A DNA stretch of 64,000 bases from contig NZ_CP013692.1 in assembly GCF_001477625.1 (NCBI RefSeq), positions 1,364,001-1,428,000 on the forward strand, given 5' to 3'. This document shows positions 16,269-23,761 of the stretch, piece by piece (position 1 is the first letter of the stretch; each line of letters opens with the position of its first letter). The position numbers and the translations under genes are program-made. The DNA is from Paucibacter sp. KCTC 42545 (GTDB lineage Bacteria > Pseudomonadota > Gammaproteobacteria > Burkholderiales > Burkholderiaceae_C). The notes under the pieces were generated by a model, which was given only the letters and a program-made list of their open reading frames with translations, had not been told where the DNA came from and searched no databases.

Positions 16269-17033
16269 TCGCTTGCAAACTGGTGCCAGCCGGGTCCGCA
16301 GTGCGGCGAACGCCTGCTCTCTGGGCTGAGCAGTGAACTGGGATCGAAAGCTGTCGATGTCGCCGAAGACTCGGTCATCGATCATGCTGACCAGACCGTA
16401 GAGCTCCAGCAGCGAGTTTTGAAGCGGTGTGGCGGTCAGCAGCACCTTGGAATGAACGCGGGCCAACGCCTCTTTCAAGGTCTTGGCAATGACGTTGCTG
16501 GTCTTGTAGACATTGCGCAGACGATGCGCTTCGTCGAGCACGACCAAGTCCCAGTCGATGTCCTTGATGTCGTCCGCTTTTGACTTCGCGAACTGGTACG
16601 AGCAGATGACCGGCCCCGATGCCATCAGGAATGGGTTCTGCCGTTCCTGCTTGCGGATGGTGTTGTAGTTCTTGGCCTCAAGGATCAGGCCCTGCAGACT
16701 GAACTTGTCCTGCAGTTCCTGATGCCACTGCTTGCGCAAGTTGGCGGGCACGATGATCAGGATGCGGCGACGGCGCTCGGCCCAGCGCTGCGAGATGACG
16801 AGACCAGCCTCGATGGTCTTTCCGAGCCCGACCTCATCCGCCAGGATGACTCCGCGCGACAGCGGATTGCTGCAGGCGAAGAGGGCCGCCTCGACCTGAT
16901 GCGGGTTGAGGTCAACCTGTGAGTCGACGAGGGTGGATGCCAGCGACTCGACCGTGTCACCTGCCGCACGTCGCGTCAAAAGCCACGCGTAGTACTGGCT
17001 TTGATGCTGCGTCAAAAGCTGCTGCGTTATCAA
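16269..17033 (-). pseudogene. SNF2-family helicase, C-terminally truncated
   Basis: About 255 genuine residues remain: Walker A region ILADEVGLGKTIEAGLV (K72), DEAH box at 167-170 (VVLDEAHRLRN) and motif III LLTATPLQNS. This is the first RecA-like domain of an SNF2 translocase. Homologues continue after ARLAPVCKR with TLRRQV and a second RecA domain; here the sequence switches at that point to unrelated codons. The open frame then runs on into the IS end and stops at 16080, so the ORF length (317) is misleading. Such helicases, placed behind a small HTH protein and before a methylase/nuclease, form restriction-like defence systems. Only the first two genes survive. Confidence 0.8.
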
Positions 17034-17091
17034 TGGCGATCCTCCCTGTGTTCCTGAGCAGAAGTGATTCGGTTACAGACTTGGCGCACGG

Positions 17092-17292
17092 TCACTCTGC
17101 CTCCGGCTTCTTTTTGTTGATGCTTTCGGCGATCCAACTGTCCAGCTCGGATCGACGAAATCGCCAAGTGCCGCCCAGCTTGAACGCCGGGATCTCACCC
17201 TTTTGGGCAAGGCGATAGACCGTCCGCTTACCAGCCTTTAGGTACGCGGCGACCTCTTCTAGCGTCAGAATTTCGCCATCTGTATCAGTCAT
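17092..17292 (-). CDS. Excisionase-type helix-turn-helix protein
   Basis: A 66-residue protein containing one MerR/excisionase-like winged HTH: LTLEEVAAYLKAGKRTVYRLAQKGEIPAFKLGGTWRFRRSELDSWI is the standard pattern of the HTH_17 family (split here by description: ILTLEEVAAYLKAG then GGTWRFRRSELDSW). It binds DNA and is commonly the first gene of helicase/methylase restriction modules. Here it precedes the broken SNF2 helicase by 58 bases on the same strand, so it is probably the surviving regulator of that module. It could equally be an excisionase left from the integrative element. Confidence 0.85.
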   Translation of the reverse strand: MTDTDGEILTLEEVAAYLKAGKRTVYRLAQKGEIPAFKLGGTWRFRRSELDSWIAESINKKKPEAE

Positions 17293-17593
17293 CAGTTACC
17301 TTCAGCTTTTGCCTGCAGTGAAAAACGATTGCCAAGTTTGGCCAATTTTCCCACATTCACCCATTGTTGACTATGCCTAGAACTGGAAGCGTGTCGGTGG
17401 CGGCAACCTCCGCTGAAGAAAGGTGACAAGTTGAGGGGCAGCGGCGGGAGGATGTGTTGCCGTCTCAGAGTTCGAGCGCTTGCCACTATGATGCTGTAAC
17501 GGAGAGCGTCTGACAGTTAGCCAAGGTAAGGCTGGGTCGTTTAACCTGTTCAAAAACACAGTACGCCATCAAAGTTTCTCTAGAATTACCACG
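17293..17593. other. 301-base divergent intergenic region
   Basis: It lies between the minus-strand HTH gene and the plus-strand toxin gene and must hold promoters for both. I see no credible gene. A -10-like TAGAAT (17581-17586) and an operator palindrome abut the toxin start. For the HTH gene no clear promoter was picked out. The DNA is less GC-rich near 17330-17370 and 17530-17600. Confidence 0.5.
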
Positions 17594-17600
17594 ATGGTAA
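17586..17600. promoter_or_regulatory. Palindromic operator overlapping the toxin start codon
   Basis: TTACCA-CGA-TGGTAA: perfect 6-bp arms with a 3-bp centre, and the toxin ATG (17594) lies inside it. MqsA antitoxins bind palindromes with short arms and a 3-bp spacer, so this is the likely autoregulatory site of the operon. The -10-like TAGAAT directly before it places the transcript start close to the ATG. Confidence 0.6.
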
Positions 17601-18001
17601 AATTTCACGTCATTTCGGAGTACAGTACAACACTCCCCACCAAGGGCGGGGGAGAGAAGATTGCTGGTGGGCCGCTATACGACTTGGGTCGTGTGAGGTC
17701 GATAACCGAGAAGGGGACCGGTCTTGTACTGTGGACGAAGGATTGCGTCAAAAACGTTCAGGATCTGGCGTGGGGCCATGACGATGTCATCGGCTTGCTT
17801 CACAAGCTCAGTAGCCGTGACTACATTGATTCTGAATGGTGCGAGAACGGAAAAGGCGCATGGGCGGCTTGTGATGCCTATTGTGTCAATCAGAGAGAGT
17901 GGGTTCCAACTGCAGGCAAGGAAATGGTGATCAGCTATTTTGTGAAGTTTGCGATCAACAAGCTTGGAACAATGGTGTTGACGGTTTCTTGTCACACCTA
18001 A
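17594..18001 (+). CDS. MqsR-like toxin of a toxin-antitoxin-chaperone operon
   Basis: MqsR toxins are RelE-fold ribonucleases that cut mRNA, often at GCU. The 135-residue product is longer than MqsR of E. coli (98) by an N-terminal extension, but its last about 95 residues follow the same outline. That outline is VKNVQDLAWGHDDVIGLLHKL then LSSRDYIDSEW (compare an L-S-x-x-D-F/Y-x-K/D-S motif), an aromatic GAWAACDAY, and a final strand pair ISYFVKFAI / TMVLTVSC. The assignment rests on this pattern plus the MqsA-type gene two bases to a few bases downstream. No ribosome site precedes the ATG at 17594, so the mRNA may be leaderless or translation weak, which suits a toxin. Confidence 0.65.
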   Translation: MVKFHVISEYSTTLPTKGGGEKIAGGPLYDLGRVRSITEKGTGLVLWTKDCVKNVQDLAWGHDDVIGLLHKLSSRDYIDSEWCENGKGAWAACDAYCVNQREWVPTAGKEMVISYFVKFAINKLGTMVLTVSCHT

Positions 18002-18014
18002 GATGGGGATAAAC

Positions 18015-18614
18015 ATGAGTGCCAATGAGCTTTGCTCGGTCTGCGGTGAAGGTCACGTGACGAATCACGCTGATCAAATTGAGACCGAGTACAAAGGGAA
18101 AAAGGGACTGGTGCCAATGCATTACAAATGCTGTGATGCGTGTGGTTCTGATTTTGCAAGCGCGGATGAGAGTCGCTTGAATAAACGTGCCGTTTTGGCT
18201 TTTCGAAAGTCAGTTGATGGCTTGTTGTCAGGTGCAGAAATTTGTGCCTTGCGCAATCGTTTCGGCATTAACCAAAAGCAAGCTGCAAGGCTGTTTGGTG
18301 GGGGTCCTGTTGCTTTTAGCAAGTACGAAAATGACGATGTTGCGCATTCCGAGTCGATGGATAAGCTCTTGCGACTCGTCTTGAAGAGCGAACAAATATT
18401 TTGGTCACTCGTTGAGCAAGAGGGAATGGTTGCGGAATTGGCCCCCAAAGGTCCTAAGCAAGTGAGTGGGCCAAGAAAAGTTTTCAGGTCGACGGCTACA
18501 AACGTAATCCAGGTTGAGTTCGGCAATGGGTTTTCTGCGCCTACGCTGATTGCGGCGACGCATCGATACCAGCCGGCTGATGAATTGAACGAGGACTTAC
18601 GATGGAAGCATTGA
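18015..18614 (+). CDS. MqsA-family antitoxin
   Basis: The ATG at 18015 follows a GGGGA ribosome site; an in-frame ATG at 18003 lies two bases after the toxin stop. The N-terminal domain has two cysteine pairs, CSVCG and CCDACG, which bind structural zinc in MqsA. The C-terminal helix-turn-helix is clear (LRNRFGINQKQAARLFGGGPVAFSKYENDD) and binds the operon operator. The protein carries an extra tail of about 70 residues beyond the HTH (from APKGPKQVSG to DLRWKH). In chaperone-dependent antitoxins such a tail is the chaperone-addiction segment. It overlaps the SecB-like gene by 13 bases. Confidence 0.85.
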   Translation: MSANELCSVCGEGHVTNHADQIETEYKGKKGLVPMHYKCCDACGSDFASADESRLNKRAVLAFRKSVDGLLSGAEICALRNRFGINQKQAARLFGGGPVAFSKYENDDVAHSESMDKLLRLVLKSEQIFWSLVEQEGMVAELAPKGPKQVSGPRKVFRSTATNVIQVEFGNGFSAPTLIAATHRYQPADELNEDLRWKH

Positions 18615-19024
18615 ACGTAAGACCCAAGTTGGTGTCTTTTCGAGCGACTCGATTTCATGGCGAAAATCCTGTATCGACCCAAAAAGCGCAGCCACTGACG
18701 TTGGAGCTAACGCAGACAATTGAAGTTGGTCTCGCAATTGAAACCGAAAAAGAAAATCAGTTTCAAGCGATTGTGAAAATTGATTTTGTCGCGACTGCAA
18801 AGCAAGCTGATAGCGGTGAGAAGGCTGCTGAATTTACTGCTGGCTACGAAGCCAAGTACGAATATCCAGCTGGCGTTGTAGAGGAGCAGGTGGCGCCTTT
18901 GTTTGAACAAGAGGTCTATCAGTACATGCTCGTTTCGCAGTCATTTCCGTTGGCGATGACGCATTTCCGTAGAGAGTTGCAATCGTTCGGAGTTGATGCG
19001 CGCATGCTGCCTTTGGGCATTTGA
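18602..19024 (+). CDS. SecB-like chaperone of the TA module
   Basis: The start overlaps the antitoxin gene by 13 bases, with GAGGA upstream. The 140-residue protein resembles SecB in its layout: several long beta strands (LTLELTQTIEVGLAIETE, FQAIVKIDFVATAKQA, AEFTAGYEAKYEY) followed by a helix and the ending FRRELQSFGVDARMLPLGI, comparable to the SecB end with its L-P-P-I-N motif. In toxin-antitoxin-chaperone systems a dedicated SecB-like protein binds the antitoxin tail and shields it from proteolysis. Without the neighbours I would rate this lower; the operon context makes it convincing. Confidence 0.72.
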   Translation: MEALNVRPKLVSFRATRFHGENPVSTQKAQPLTLELTQTIEVGLAIETEKENQFQAIVKIDFVATAKQADSGEKAAEFTAGYEAKYEYPAGVVEEQVAPLFEQEVYQYMLVSQSFPLAMTHFRRELQSFGVDARMLPLGI

Positions 19025-19079
19025 CGTGGCCGGTTGCCCAAATAGGCTGATCTGACAAAATGAAACGCGGAGGTGCTTT

Positions 19080-19376
19080 ATGTTCTTCAAGCGGCTTTTC
19101 GGAATTTCAGAATCGAACCAAGGTGAGGTTCTGACGAAGGTCAGTGATCGCACTTGGGTCTCATCAACGGGCGAGACCATCAACAAAGTCAGCGACGACG
19201 TCAGCATTTCTTCAAGCGGGACCACCTACACGAGAACTGGCCCCACGGTGGTCGGCAGTGATGGGAGTCTATTTACCAGCCTGGGGGGCTCAACGAGTTC
19301 CGATGGCAGTGTCCGCATGGGAGACTTCGCGACCGGTAGAGGCGCCACTTTCGAAGATGACGACTCGAAATGGTGA
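19080..19376 (+). CDS. Small beta-repeat hypothetical protein
   Basis: A perfect GGAGG stands six bases before the ATG. The 98-residue product starts MFFKRLFGISES and continues as short repeating strands with serine/glycine/threonine turns: TWVSSTGETINKVSDD, VSISSSGTTYTRTG, GSDGSLFTSLGG. Each unit is about 15-18 residues with an S-x-G turn, suggesting a small beta-solenoid or hairpin ladder. It follows the TA-chaperone genes by 55 bases and could be in the same transcript. No family or function was recognised. Confidence 0.65.
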   Translation: MFFKRLFGISESNQGEVLTKVSDRTWVSSTGETINKVSDDVSISSSGTTYTRTGPTVVGSDGSLFTSLGGSTSSDGSVRMGDFATGRGATFEDDDSKW

Positions 19377-19385
19377 CTTGAACAG

Positions 19386-19451
19386 ATGCGGAATCATGCG
19401 GATAAATGAGGATGCGCCCCGAACTGGTCCAGACTTCCGCATCTTTCCGCA
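19386..19451. repeat. Phased TGCGGA direct repeats with two inverted copies
   Basis: ATGCGGA at 19386, ATGCGGA at 19396 and ATGAGGA at 19406 recur every 10 bp. The reverse complement TCCGCA occurs at 19436 and 19446, again 10 bp apart. The same motif is arrayed at 5394-5423. This is the arrangement expected of an integrase/excisionase arm region. Confidence 0.6.
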
Positions 19452-19493
19452 GGGCTCGGATGCGTCAAGCGCGGTCTAGTAGGGCCACACTTG

Positions 19494-19527
19494 CACGGAA
19501 TTGAACCCGGGTCCGCAGCCACCACCA
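19494..19527. other. T-arm-like sequence and CCACCACCA end (candidate att site)
   Basis: On the minus strand 19516-19494 reads GCGGACCCGGGTTCAATTCC then GTG; the loop TTCAATT fits the T-loop consensus, but the stem does not pair. It is the inverted near copy of 5293-5315 (three mismatches). CCACCACCA (19519-19527) is on the plus strand, as at 5318-5326. Confidence 0.45.
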
Positions 19528-19540
19528 TTTTTAAGAAGTC

Positions 19541-19576
19541 AAAAAGGCCTGAGTCATCAATGACTCAGGCCTTTTT
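19541..19576. terminator. Strong bidirectional rho-independent terminator
   Basis: Perfect 16-bp arms AAAAAGGCCTGAGTCA / TGACTCAGGCCTTTTT with a TCAA loop; A-run before and T-run after, so it can work in both directions. It marks the end of the accessory region. Confidence 0.92.
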
Positions 19577-19705
19577 TGTCATTTGATGGCGCCAAATGCC
19601 ATTTTTGCGCGACGCCTTTTCGGGGGACAGCGCTGGCACCCTTCAGGTTCTTATTTCGAGAGGACATCGGGCGGGGTAGAAAAGTGCGGGGACAATTCGC
19701 TCCCT

Positions 19706-20644
19706 ATGAAATCCATTCTCCCTTTGCAACTTTTGCTTGCCCCCTCGCTTGAGGATCCAAACCCGCTGGTGCTGTATCACGGCAAAGGCTGCCCTGACGG
19801 TTTTGCTGCGGCGCTGGCCGCCTGGCTGTTTTATGGCGGCCAAGCCGAGTTCCTGGGGCTCGATCATGGGCAGGTGCAGAGCCTGGCCGATCTGCCGCCG
19901 GTCGACGGGCGTGCGGTCTACATCCTCGACTTCTCGTTTCCGGCGGAGATTCTGAGCGCCATCGATGCGGCTGCCGCCAAGTTGGTGATGTTGGATCATC
20001 ACAAGAGCGCGGCTGAAAAGCTCAGCGGCTTCCAATGCCGCTGTGGTGTGGTGCATTTCGATATGAGCAAGTCAGGCGCGCGCTTGGCCTGGGAGTTCTT
20101 CCTGCCCGAGCAGCCTTTGCCTGATCTGGTGCGCTTCATCGAAGACCGCGACATCTGGGCCTGGCAATACCCCGAAAGCGGCGCCTATTTGTCGGCGCTG
20201 GACATGGAAGCCAAGGAGTTTGAGCGCTGGCAAGAAATTGCCGCTTTCAGCCCCGACGAGACGGCAGCGTTCATGGCGCGTGGCGCGGCGATGGACGAGA
20301 AATATCGCAAGCTGTGTGCCGACCTGGCGGAGGGTGCCCAGCCGCTGACCTTCAACGGCATCACCGGTTTGATGGTCAATGCACCGGGCATGTTCCATAG
20401 CCTTGTCGGTGATTTGTTGTCGGCCAAGTCCGGCACTTTTGCTTTGATGTGGAGTGCCGGCGCTGGCGGAGCAGTGAAATGCGGGCTGCGTTCGCAGCGC
20501 AACTTTGATTGCATCCCGCTGGCCGAGAGCCTGGGCGGTGGCGGGCACGCTCAAGCCTGTGGATTCAGGATGGGCGTGGCCCGCTTGCCGGAGTTGCTGG
20601 GCGGCGAGTTCAATGCGCAAGGTAGCGGCGACGCCCAAGCTTGA
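19706..20644 (+). CDS. DHH/DHHA1-type phosphoesterase
   Basis: The ATG at 19706 (MKSILPLQLL) is chosen; the longer frame from 19583 lies across the terminator. The 312-residue product has the DHH-family metal motifs: YHGKGCPDGFAAA with D31, ILDFS with D75, and the signature DHH at 97-99 (MLDHHKSA). It ends with the DHHA1 substrate-binding motif GGGGHAQACGF. This layout is shared by RecJ-like and oligoribonucleotide-degrading phosphoesterases that use manganese. The short length and the YHGKGCPDG start point to the single-chain DHH group rather than RecJ. It is a cytoplasmic enzyme and the first core gene right of the island. Confidence 0.85.
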   Translation: MKSILPLQLLLAPSLEDPNPLVLYHGKGCPDGFAAALAAWLFYGGQAEFLGLDHGQVQSLADLPPVDGRAVYILDFSFPAEILSAIDAAAAKLVMLDHHKSAAEKLSGFQCRCGVVHFDMSKSGARLAWEFFLPEQPLPDLVRFIEDRDIWAWQYPESGAYLSALDMEAKEFERWQEIAAFSPDETAAFMARGAAMDEKYRKLCADLAEGAQPLTFNGITGLMVNAPGMFHSLVGDLLSAKSGTFALMWSAGAGGAVKCGLRSQRNFDCIPLAESLGGGGHAQACGFRMGVARLPELLGGEFNAQGSGDAQA

Positions 20645-20664
20645 GCGCTGAGGGGAGGCAGGGC

Positions 20665-20699
20665 AGCGGAAGCTGAGGCGATCGCCCGGGCCTTCCGCT
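20665..20699. terminator. Possible hairpin terminator between convergent genes
   Basis: AGCGGAAG / CTTCCGCT arms enclose a loop that itself contains the palindrome GGCGATCGCC (20677-20686). There is no T-run, so termination is uncertain, but the position between convergent genes is right. Confidence 0.35.
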
Positions 20700-20756
20700 C
20701 TTGTTGAATCCCGCTGAGCGTTAGACCCCGTTTGGCCTCGCTAGACCCGCCTGGCC

Positions 20757-21053
20757 TCAGGACTTGCGCACCTGCTCGAAGCGGTATTCGTGCTGCGCAT
20801 CGCGCAGGATCAGCGTGGGCTTGCCTGCCTTGTCGTCACGCACGAATTCGATGCCGCTGATGCCGGGCGAGATGGTGATGAAGCTCTGCGTGCCATCCTC
20901 GTTATTGCGCAGCGCGACTTCGCTGCGCCAGTGATCAAACTGGCACGGCACTTTGCCTGCCTTGCGGCTGACCTTGATGTGGTCTGGTTGGGTAGGGCGT
21001 TGGCGGCTGGCGGCTGGCTTGCTAATCGCTGGCTCAACACAGGCGGGACTCAT
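20757..21053 (-). CDS. Hypothetical protein
   Basis: A 98-residue protein, Met-Ser-Pro start with a short Pro/Ala-rich lead and then KVSRKAGKVPCQFDHWRSEV, TISPGISGIEFVRDDK and a basic end. The last 60 residues look like a small beta-rich domain (RSEVALRNNEDGTQSFITIS, LILRDAQHEYRFEQV). No motif was recognised and the start is not secured by a clear ribosome site. It lies downstream of the CysB-like gene on the same strand, with 77 bases between them. Confidence 0.5.
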   Translation of the reverse strand: MSPACVEPAISKPAASRQRPTQPDHIKVSRKAGKVPCQFDHWRSEVALRNNEDGTQSFITISPGISGIEFVRDDKAGKPTLILRDAQHEYRFEQVRKS

Positions 21054-21130
21054 GCAAACGCAAGGTGCCCGAATAAGATGCGAGCTGTTTTGGCCGCGCT
21101 TAAGCGTGGTCTGGCTCGGCCTCCGGACTC

Positions 21131-22084
21131 TCAGTCGCCGTGCCCGCTGCGCGCCTGATCTACGGTGGCGCGGTCCAGTGGCGCGGCAAAGGTGGCGATG
21201 AAGGCGTAGATGTAGTCGCGCAAATAGGCGTCGCGGCGCACGGCCAAGCGGGTCAAATTGTCGGCAAACAGATGGCGTGCGTCGATGGCGCTCAGATGCT
21301 GGTCGCGTTGCTCGTCGTAGGCAATGGCCGCGACGATGCCCACACCCAAGCCCAGATCGACATAGGTTTTAATCACATCGGCGTCCATCGCGGCCAGCAC
21401 CACATTGAGCTCCAGCCCGGCCTTGCTGAAAGCGTCGTCGATGTGGGCGCGGCCGGTGTAGCCGCTCTCATACGTGACGATAGGGAACTGCGCCAAGCGG
21501 GCCAGACTCAAGACCTGACCCTCGGCTGCCAGCGCCTCGGCCTCGGCTGCCAAGGGGTGGCCCAGCGGGACGATGATGTTGTGGGTCCAGCGGTAGCAGG
21601 GCAGGGCGACCAGTTCGGTGTACTGGGTCAGTGCTTCGGTGGCAATGCCCACATCGGCCTCGCCGTCCAGCAGCAGGCGCGCCACTTGCTGCGGCGAGCC
21701 TTGTTGCAGGTGCAAGGTGACATCGGGATGGGCGGCGCGGAAGTCGCGCACCACCGGCGGCAAGGCGTAGCGGGCCTGGCTGTGCGTGGCGGCGATGCGC
21801 AGCGTGCCGCTGCCGGCCTGGGCGTAGTCATCACCGGCGCGCTTGAGGTTGTCGGCTTCGTGAAGCAAGCGCTCGACGATGGGCAGCACATTGCGGCCCG
21901 GTTCGGTCAGGCCGGTCAGGCGCTTGCCGGCGCGGTGAAAAATCTCAATGCCCAGTTCGTCTTCCAGCTCCCTGATTTGGCGGCTGACGCCCGGCTGCGA
22001 GGTGTGCAGCGCCAGGGCTACTTCGGTGAGGTTGAAGCCGCGGCGCTGCGCTTCTCGGACGGATCTCAATTGTTGGAAATTCAC
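21131..22084 (-). CDS. CysB/Cbl-type LysR regulator
   Basis: LysR regulators of the CysB branch activate sulfate assimilation and sulfonate use in response to O-acetylserine or N-acetylserine. The 317-residue protein begins MNFQQLRSVREAQRRGFNLT, with recognition helix LHTSQPGVSRQIRELEDELG; FNLTEVA...SQPGVS is characteristic of CysB rather than other LysR groups. The effector domain is complete (RIAATHSQARYALPPVV, LGLGVGIVAAIAYD). Its neighbour at 22198-22845 is a peroxiredoxin on the same strand, with 113 bases between, so the two may be linked through cysteine or redox metabolism. Confidence 0.88.
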   Translation of the reverse strand: MNFQQLRSVREAQRRGFNLTEVALALHTSQPGVSRQIRELEDELGIEIFHRAGKRLTGLTEPGRNVLPIVERLLHEADNLKRAGDDYAQAGSGTLRIAATHSQARYALPPVVRDFRAAHPDVTLHLQQGSPQQVARLLLDGEADVGIATEALTQYTELVALPCYRWTHNIIVPLGHPLAAEAEALAAEGQVLSLARLAQFPIVTYESGYTGRAHIDDAFSKAGLELNVVLAAMDADVIKTYVDLGLGVGIVAAIAYDEQRDQHLSAIDARHLFADNLTRLAVRRDAYLRDYIYAFIATFAAPLDRATVDQARSGHGD

Positions 22085-22197
22085 GCTCAGCCTCAGTCGT
22101 TATTTGTTTTCCATTGTTAGAGAAAGAGGCTGCGCTTGTCCTCCAAGCATTTCTGCTAACGATATGAGCAATTGCGGCAATGCCGCCCTCACAAGGA

Positions 22198-22845
22198 TCA
22201 AGCGGCTCGTTTGGGCAGGGTGGTGTAGCGCAGATAAGGGCGCACGGCTTCAAATCCCTGCGGGAACTTCTGTTTGAGCAGTTCCGGGTCTTGCAGCGAA
22301 GGCACGATCACCACATCGTCGCCGTCCTGCCAGTCGGCCGGCGTGGCCACGCTTTGGTACTCGGTCAACTGCAGCGAGTCGATGACGCGCAGGATCTCGT
22401 TGAAGTTGCGGCCGGTGGACGCCGGGTAGGTGATGATCAGCCGAACCTTTTTGGCCGGGTCGATGATGAAGAGCGAGCGCACGGTCAGCGTGGCCGAGGC
22501 ATTCGGGTGAATCAGGTCGTAGAGTTCGCTGACACGGCGGTCGGCATCGGCCAGGATAGGGAAATTCACCTCGGTGCCCTGGGTGTCGTTGATGTCGGTG
22601 ATCCAGGCCAGATGCTTGTCCAGCGGGTCCACCGACAGGGCGATGGCCTTCACATTGCGGCGCGAGAACTCGTCTTTGAGCTTGGCCGTGCGGCCCAACT
22701 CTGTCGTGCAGACCGGCGTGAAATCGGCCGGGTGCGAGAACAACACGCCCCAGCTATCACCCAGCCATTGGTGGAAGCTGATCGGGCCTTCGGTGGAAGC
22801 TTGTTCAAAGTCAGGGGCGAGGTCGCCCAGGCGCAGGCTTGGCAT
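22198..22845 (-). CDS. 1-Cys peroxiredoxin (Prx6 type)
   Basis: The start at 22845 (MPSLRLGDLAPDF) is preferred over the longer frame from 22917. The 215-residue protein has the peroxidatic motif PADFTPVCTTELG with C46 and no other cysteine in the whole chain, so it must be a 1-Cys enzyme relying on an external thiol for recycling. The C-terminal extension with WQDGDDVVIVPSLQDPE and YLRYT is typical of the Prx6/AhpC-TSA long group. It reduces hydrogen and alkyl peroxides in the cytoplasm. Confidence 0.92.
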   Translation of the reverse strand: MPSLRLGDLAPDFEQASTEGPISFHQWLGDSWGVLFSHPADFTPVCTTELGRTAKLKDEFSRRNVKAIALSVDPLDKHLAWITDINDTQGTEVNFPILADADRRVSELYDLIHPNASATLTVRSLFIIDPAKKVRLIITYPASTGRNFNEILRVIDSLQLTEYQSVATPADWQDGDDVVIVPSLQDPELLKQKFPQGFEAVRPYLRYTTLPKRAA

Positions 22846-22923
22846 GCTTGTATTTCCTTTTTGGGGTGCAGGTGAAATGAGGGTTAGTTTTCTTGGTGTC
22901 TGCAGCATGGAGACCACGAGGCC

Positions 22924-23520
22924 TCAAACCGCGAACGACCATTCGCTGAAGTTCGCATGGCTGGGTCGATGCTCGCGCGCCGCGCGGGCCTTGGCGGCCT
23001 CCACCCAGCGCTTGGCCAGAGGGAAGGGGCCAAAGCCGGATTCGGTGTTGATATGCCCGACTGCGCCGAGATTGCTGAAGTTGGAACCCCAGCGCGAAGC
23101 CCAGCGCAGGGCCGAGGCGGCGCTCATCCAGGGATCGTTCTGGCTGGCAATCAGGCTGCTGGGCACCGGCAGGCGGTGATGCGGCAAGGACTCGGCCAGG
23201 CCGAATCTGTCGGGCTCGGCCGGGGCCACCAGCAGCACTTGGCGGATGGGGCTGTCAGCATGGTCTGCAAGATGGCGCACCAGGGCCAAGGCGCCAAAGC
23301 TATGGGCCACCGCAATCCATTCGCCGGGGCCGGCGGCGTCCAGCGTGGTCTTGATGCGGTCAGCCCAGCGTTGCAGATCGGGCTGGCTGAAATCGCGCTG
23401 CTGCACCCGGCGTGAGTCGCGGAACTGCTGTTGCAGCCAGGTTTGCCAGTGGCCGTGGCCGCTGTCGTGCAAGCCAGGGACGATCAATAAGCGTGGGCTG
23501 CGGTAGGGATTGCTCAGCAT
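22924..23520 (-). CDS. RBBP9/YdeN-family alpha/beta hydrolase
   Basis: A 198-residue serine hydrolase: GLHDSGHGHWQTWL at the N-terminus is the family signature, the nucleophile elbow is AHSFGA (S74), the acid is in ASQNDPWM and the histidine in GHINTESGFGPF. These small one-domain hydrolases (COG3545) have the full triad but their natural substrates are not settled. No signal peptide is present. It starts 22 bases after the Mop-domain gene on the same strand, so they probably form an operon. Confidence 0.9.
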   Translation of the reverse strand: MLSNPYRSPRLLIVPGLHDSGHGHWQTWLQQQFRDSRRVQQRDFSQPDLQRWADRIKTTLDAAGPGEWIAVAHSFGALALVRHLADHADSPIRQVLLVAPAEPDRFGLAESLPHHRLPVPSSLIASQNDPWMSAASALRWASRWGSNFSNLGAVGHINTESGFGPFPLAKRWVEAAKARAAREHRPSHANFSEWSFAV

Positions 23521-23542
23521 GGCGGGCGCTCCTTCTTGGACG

Positions 23543-23761
23543 TCAGAGAGTGGCGATCGACACTTCGGTGGACTTCACCAGCGCCACCACCTCGCGGCCC
23601 ACCATCAGGCCTAACTCCTTCACCGAGCGGGTGGTGATGACCGAGGTGACGATCTGCCCGCTGGGCGTCTGCACATCGACCTCGGACACGACAGGCCCTT
23701 CGATGACTTCTTTGATGACGCCGCGAAACTGGTTGCGGACATTGATGGCGGTGATGCTCAT
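23543..23761 (-). CDS. Mop/TOBE-domain molybdate-binding protein (molbindin)
   Basis: The 72-residue protein is one Mop domain: SITAINVRNQFRGVIKEVIE followed by VVSEVDVQTPSG, ITTRSVKELGLMVGREV and VALVKSTEV. This is the standard layout of molbindins, which form hexamers that bind molybdate or tungstate oxyanions for storage. GGAGGCTC lies just before the start. No Mo-cofactor gene is in the window, so its partner pathway is elsewhere. Confidence 0.9.
   Translation of the reverse strand: MSITAINVRNQFRGVIKEVIEGPVVSEVDVQTPSGQIVTSVITTRSVKELGLMVGREVVALVKSTEVSIATL

Larger units (their letters stand above)
19377..19705. other. 329-base non-coding junction between island and core chromosome
   Basis: It holds, in order, a phased TGCGGA array with inverted copies (19386-19451), a T-arm-like sequence ending in CCACCACCA (19494-19527), and a perfect terminator (19541-19576). 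The leader of the DHH gene follows. No gene is seen. Confidence 0.6.

Noticed and set aside
16080..17033. Full-length 317-residue helicase as suggested by the open frame
   Set aside because: Family similarity ends at about 16269; the last 62 residues come from phage remnant and IS terminal repeats.
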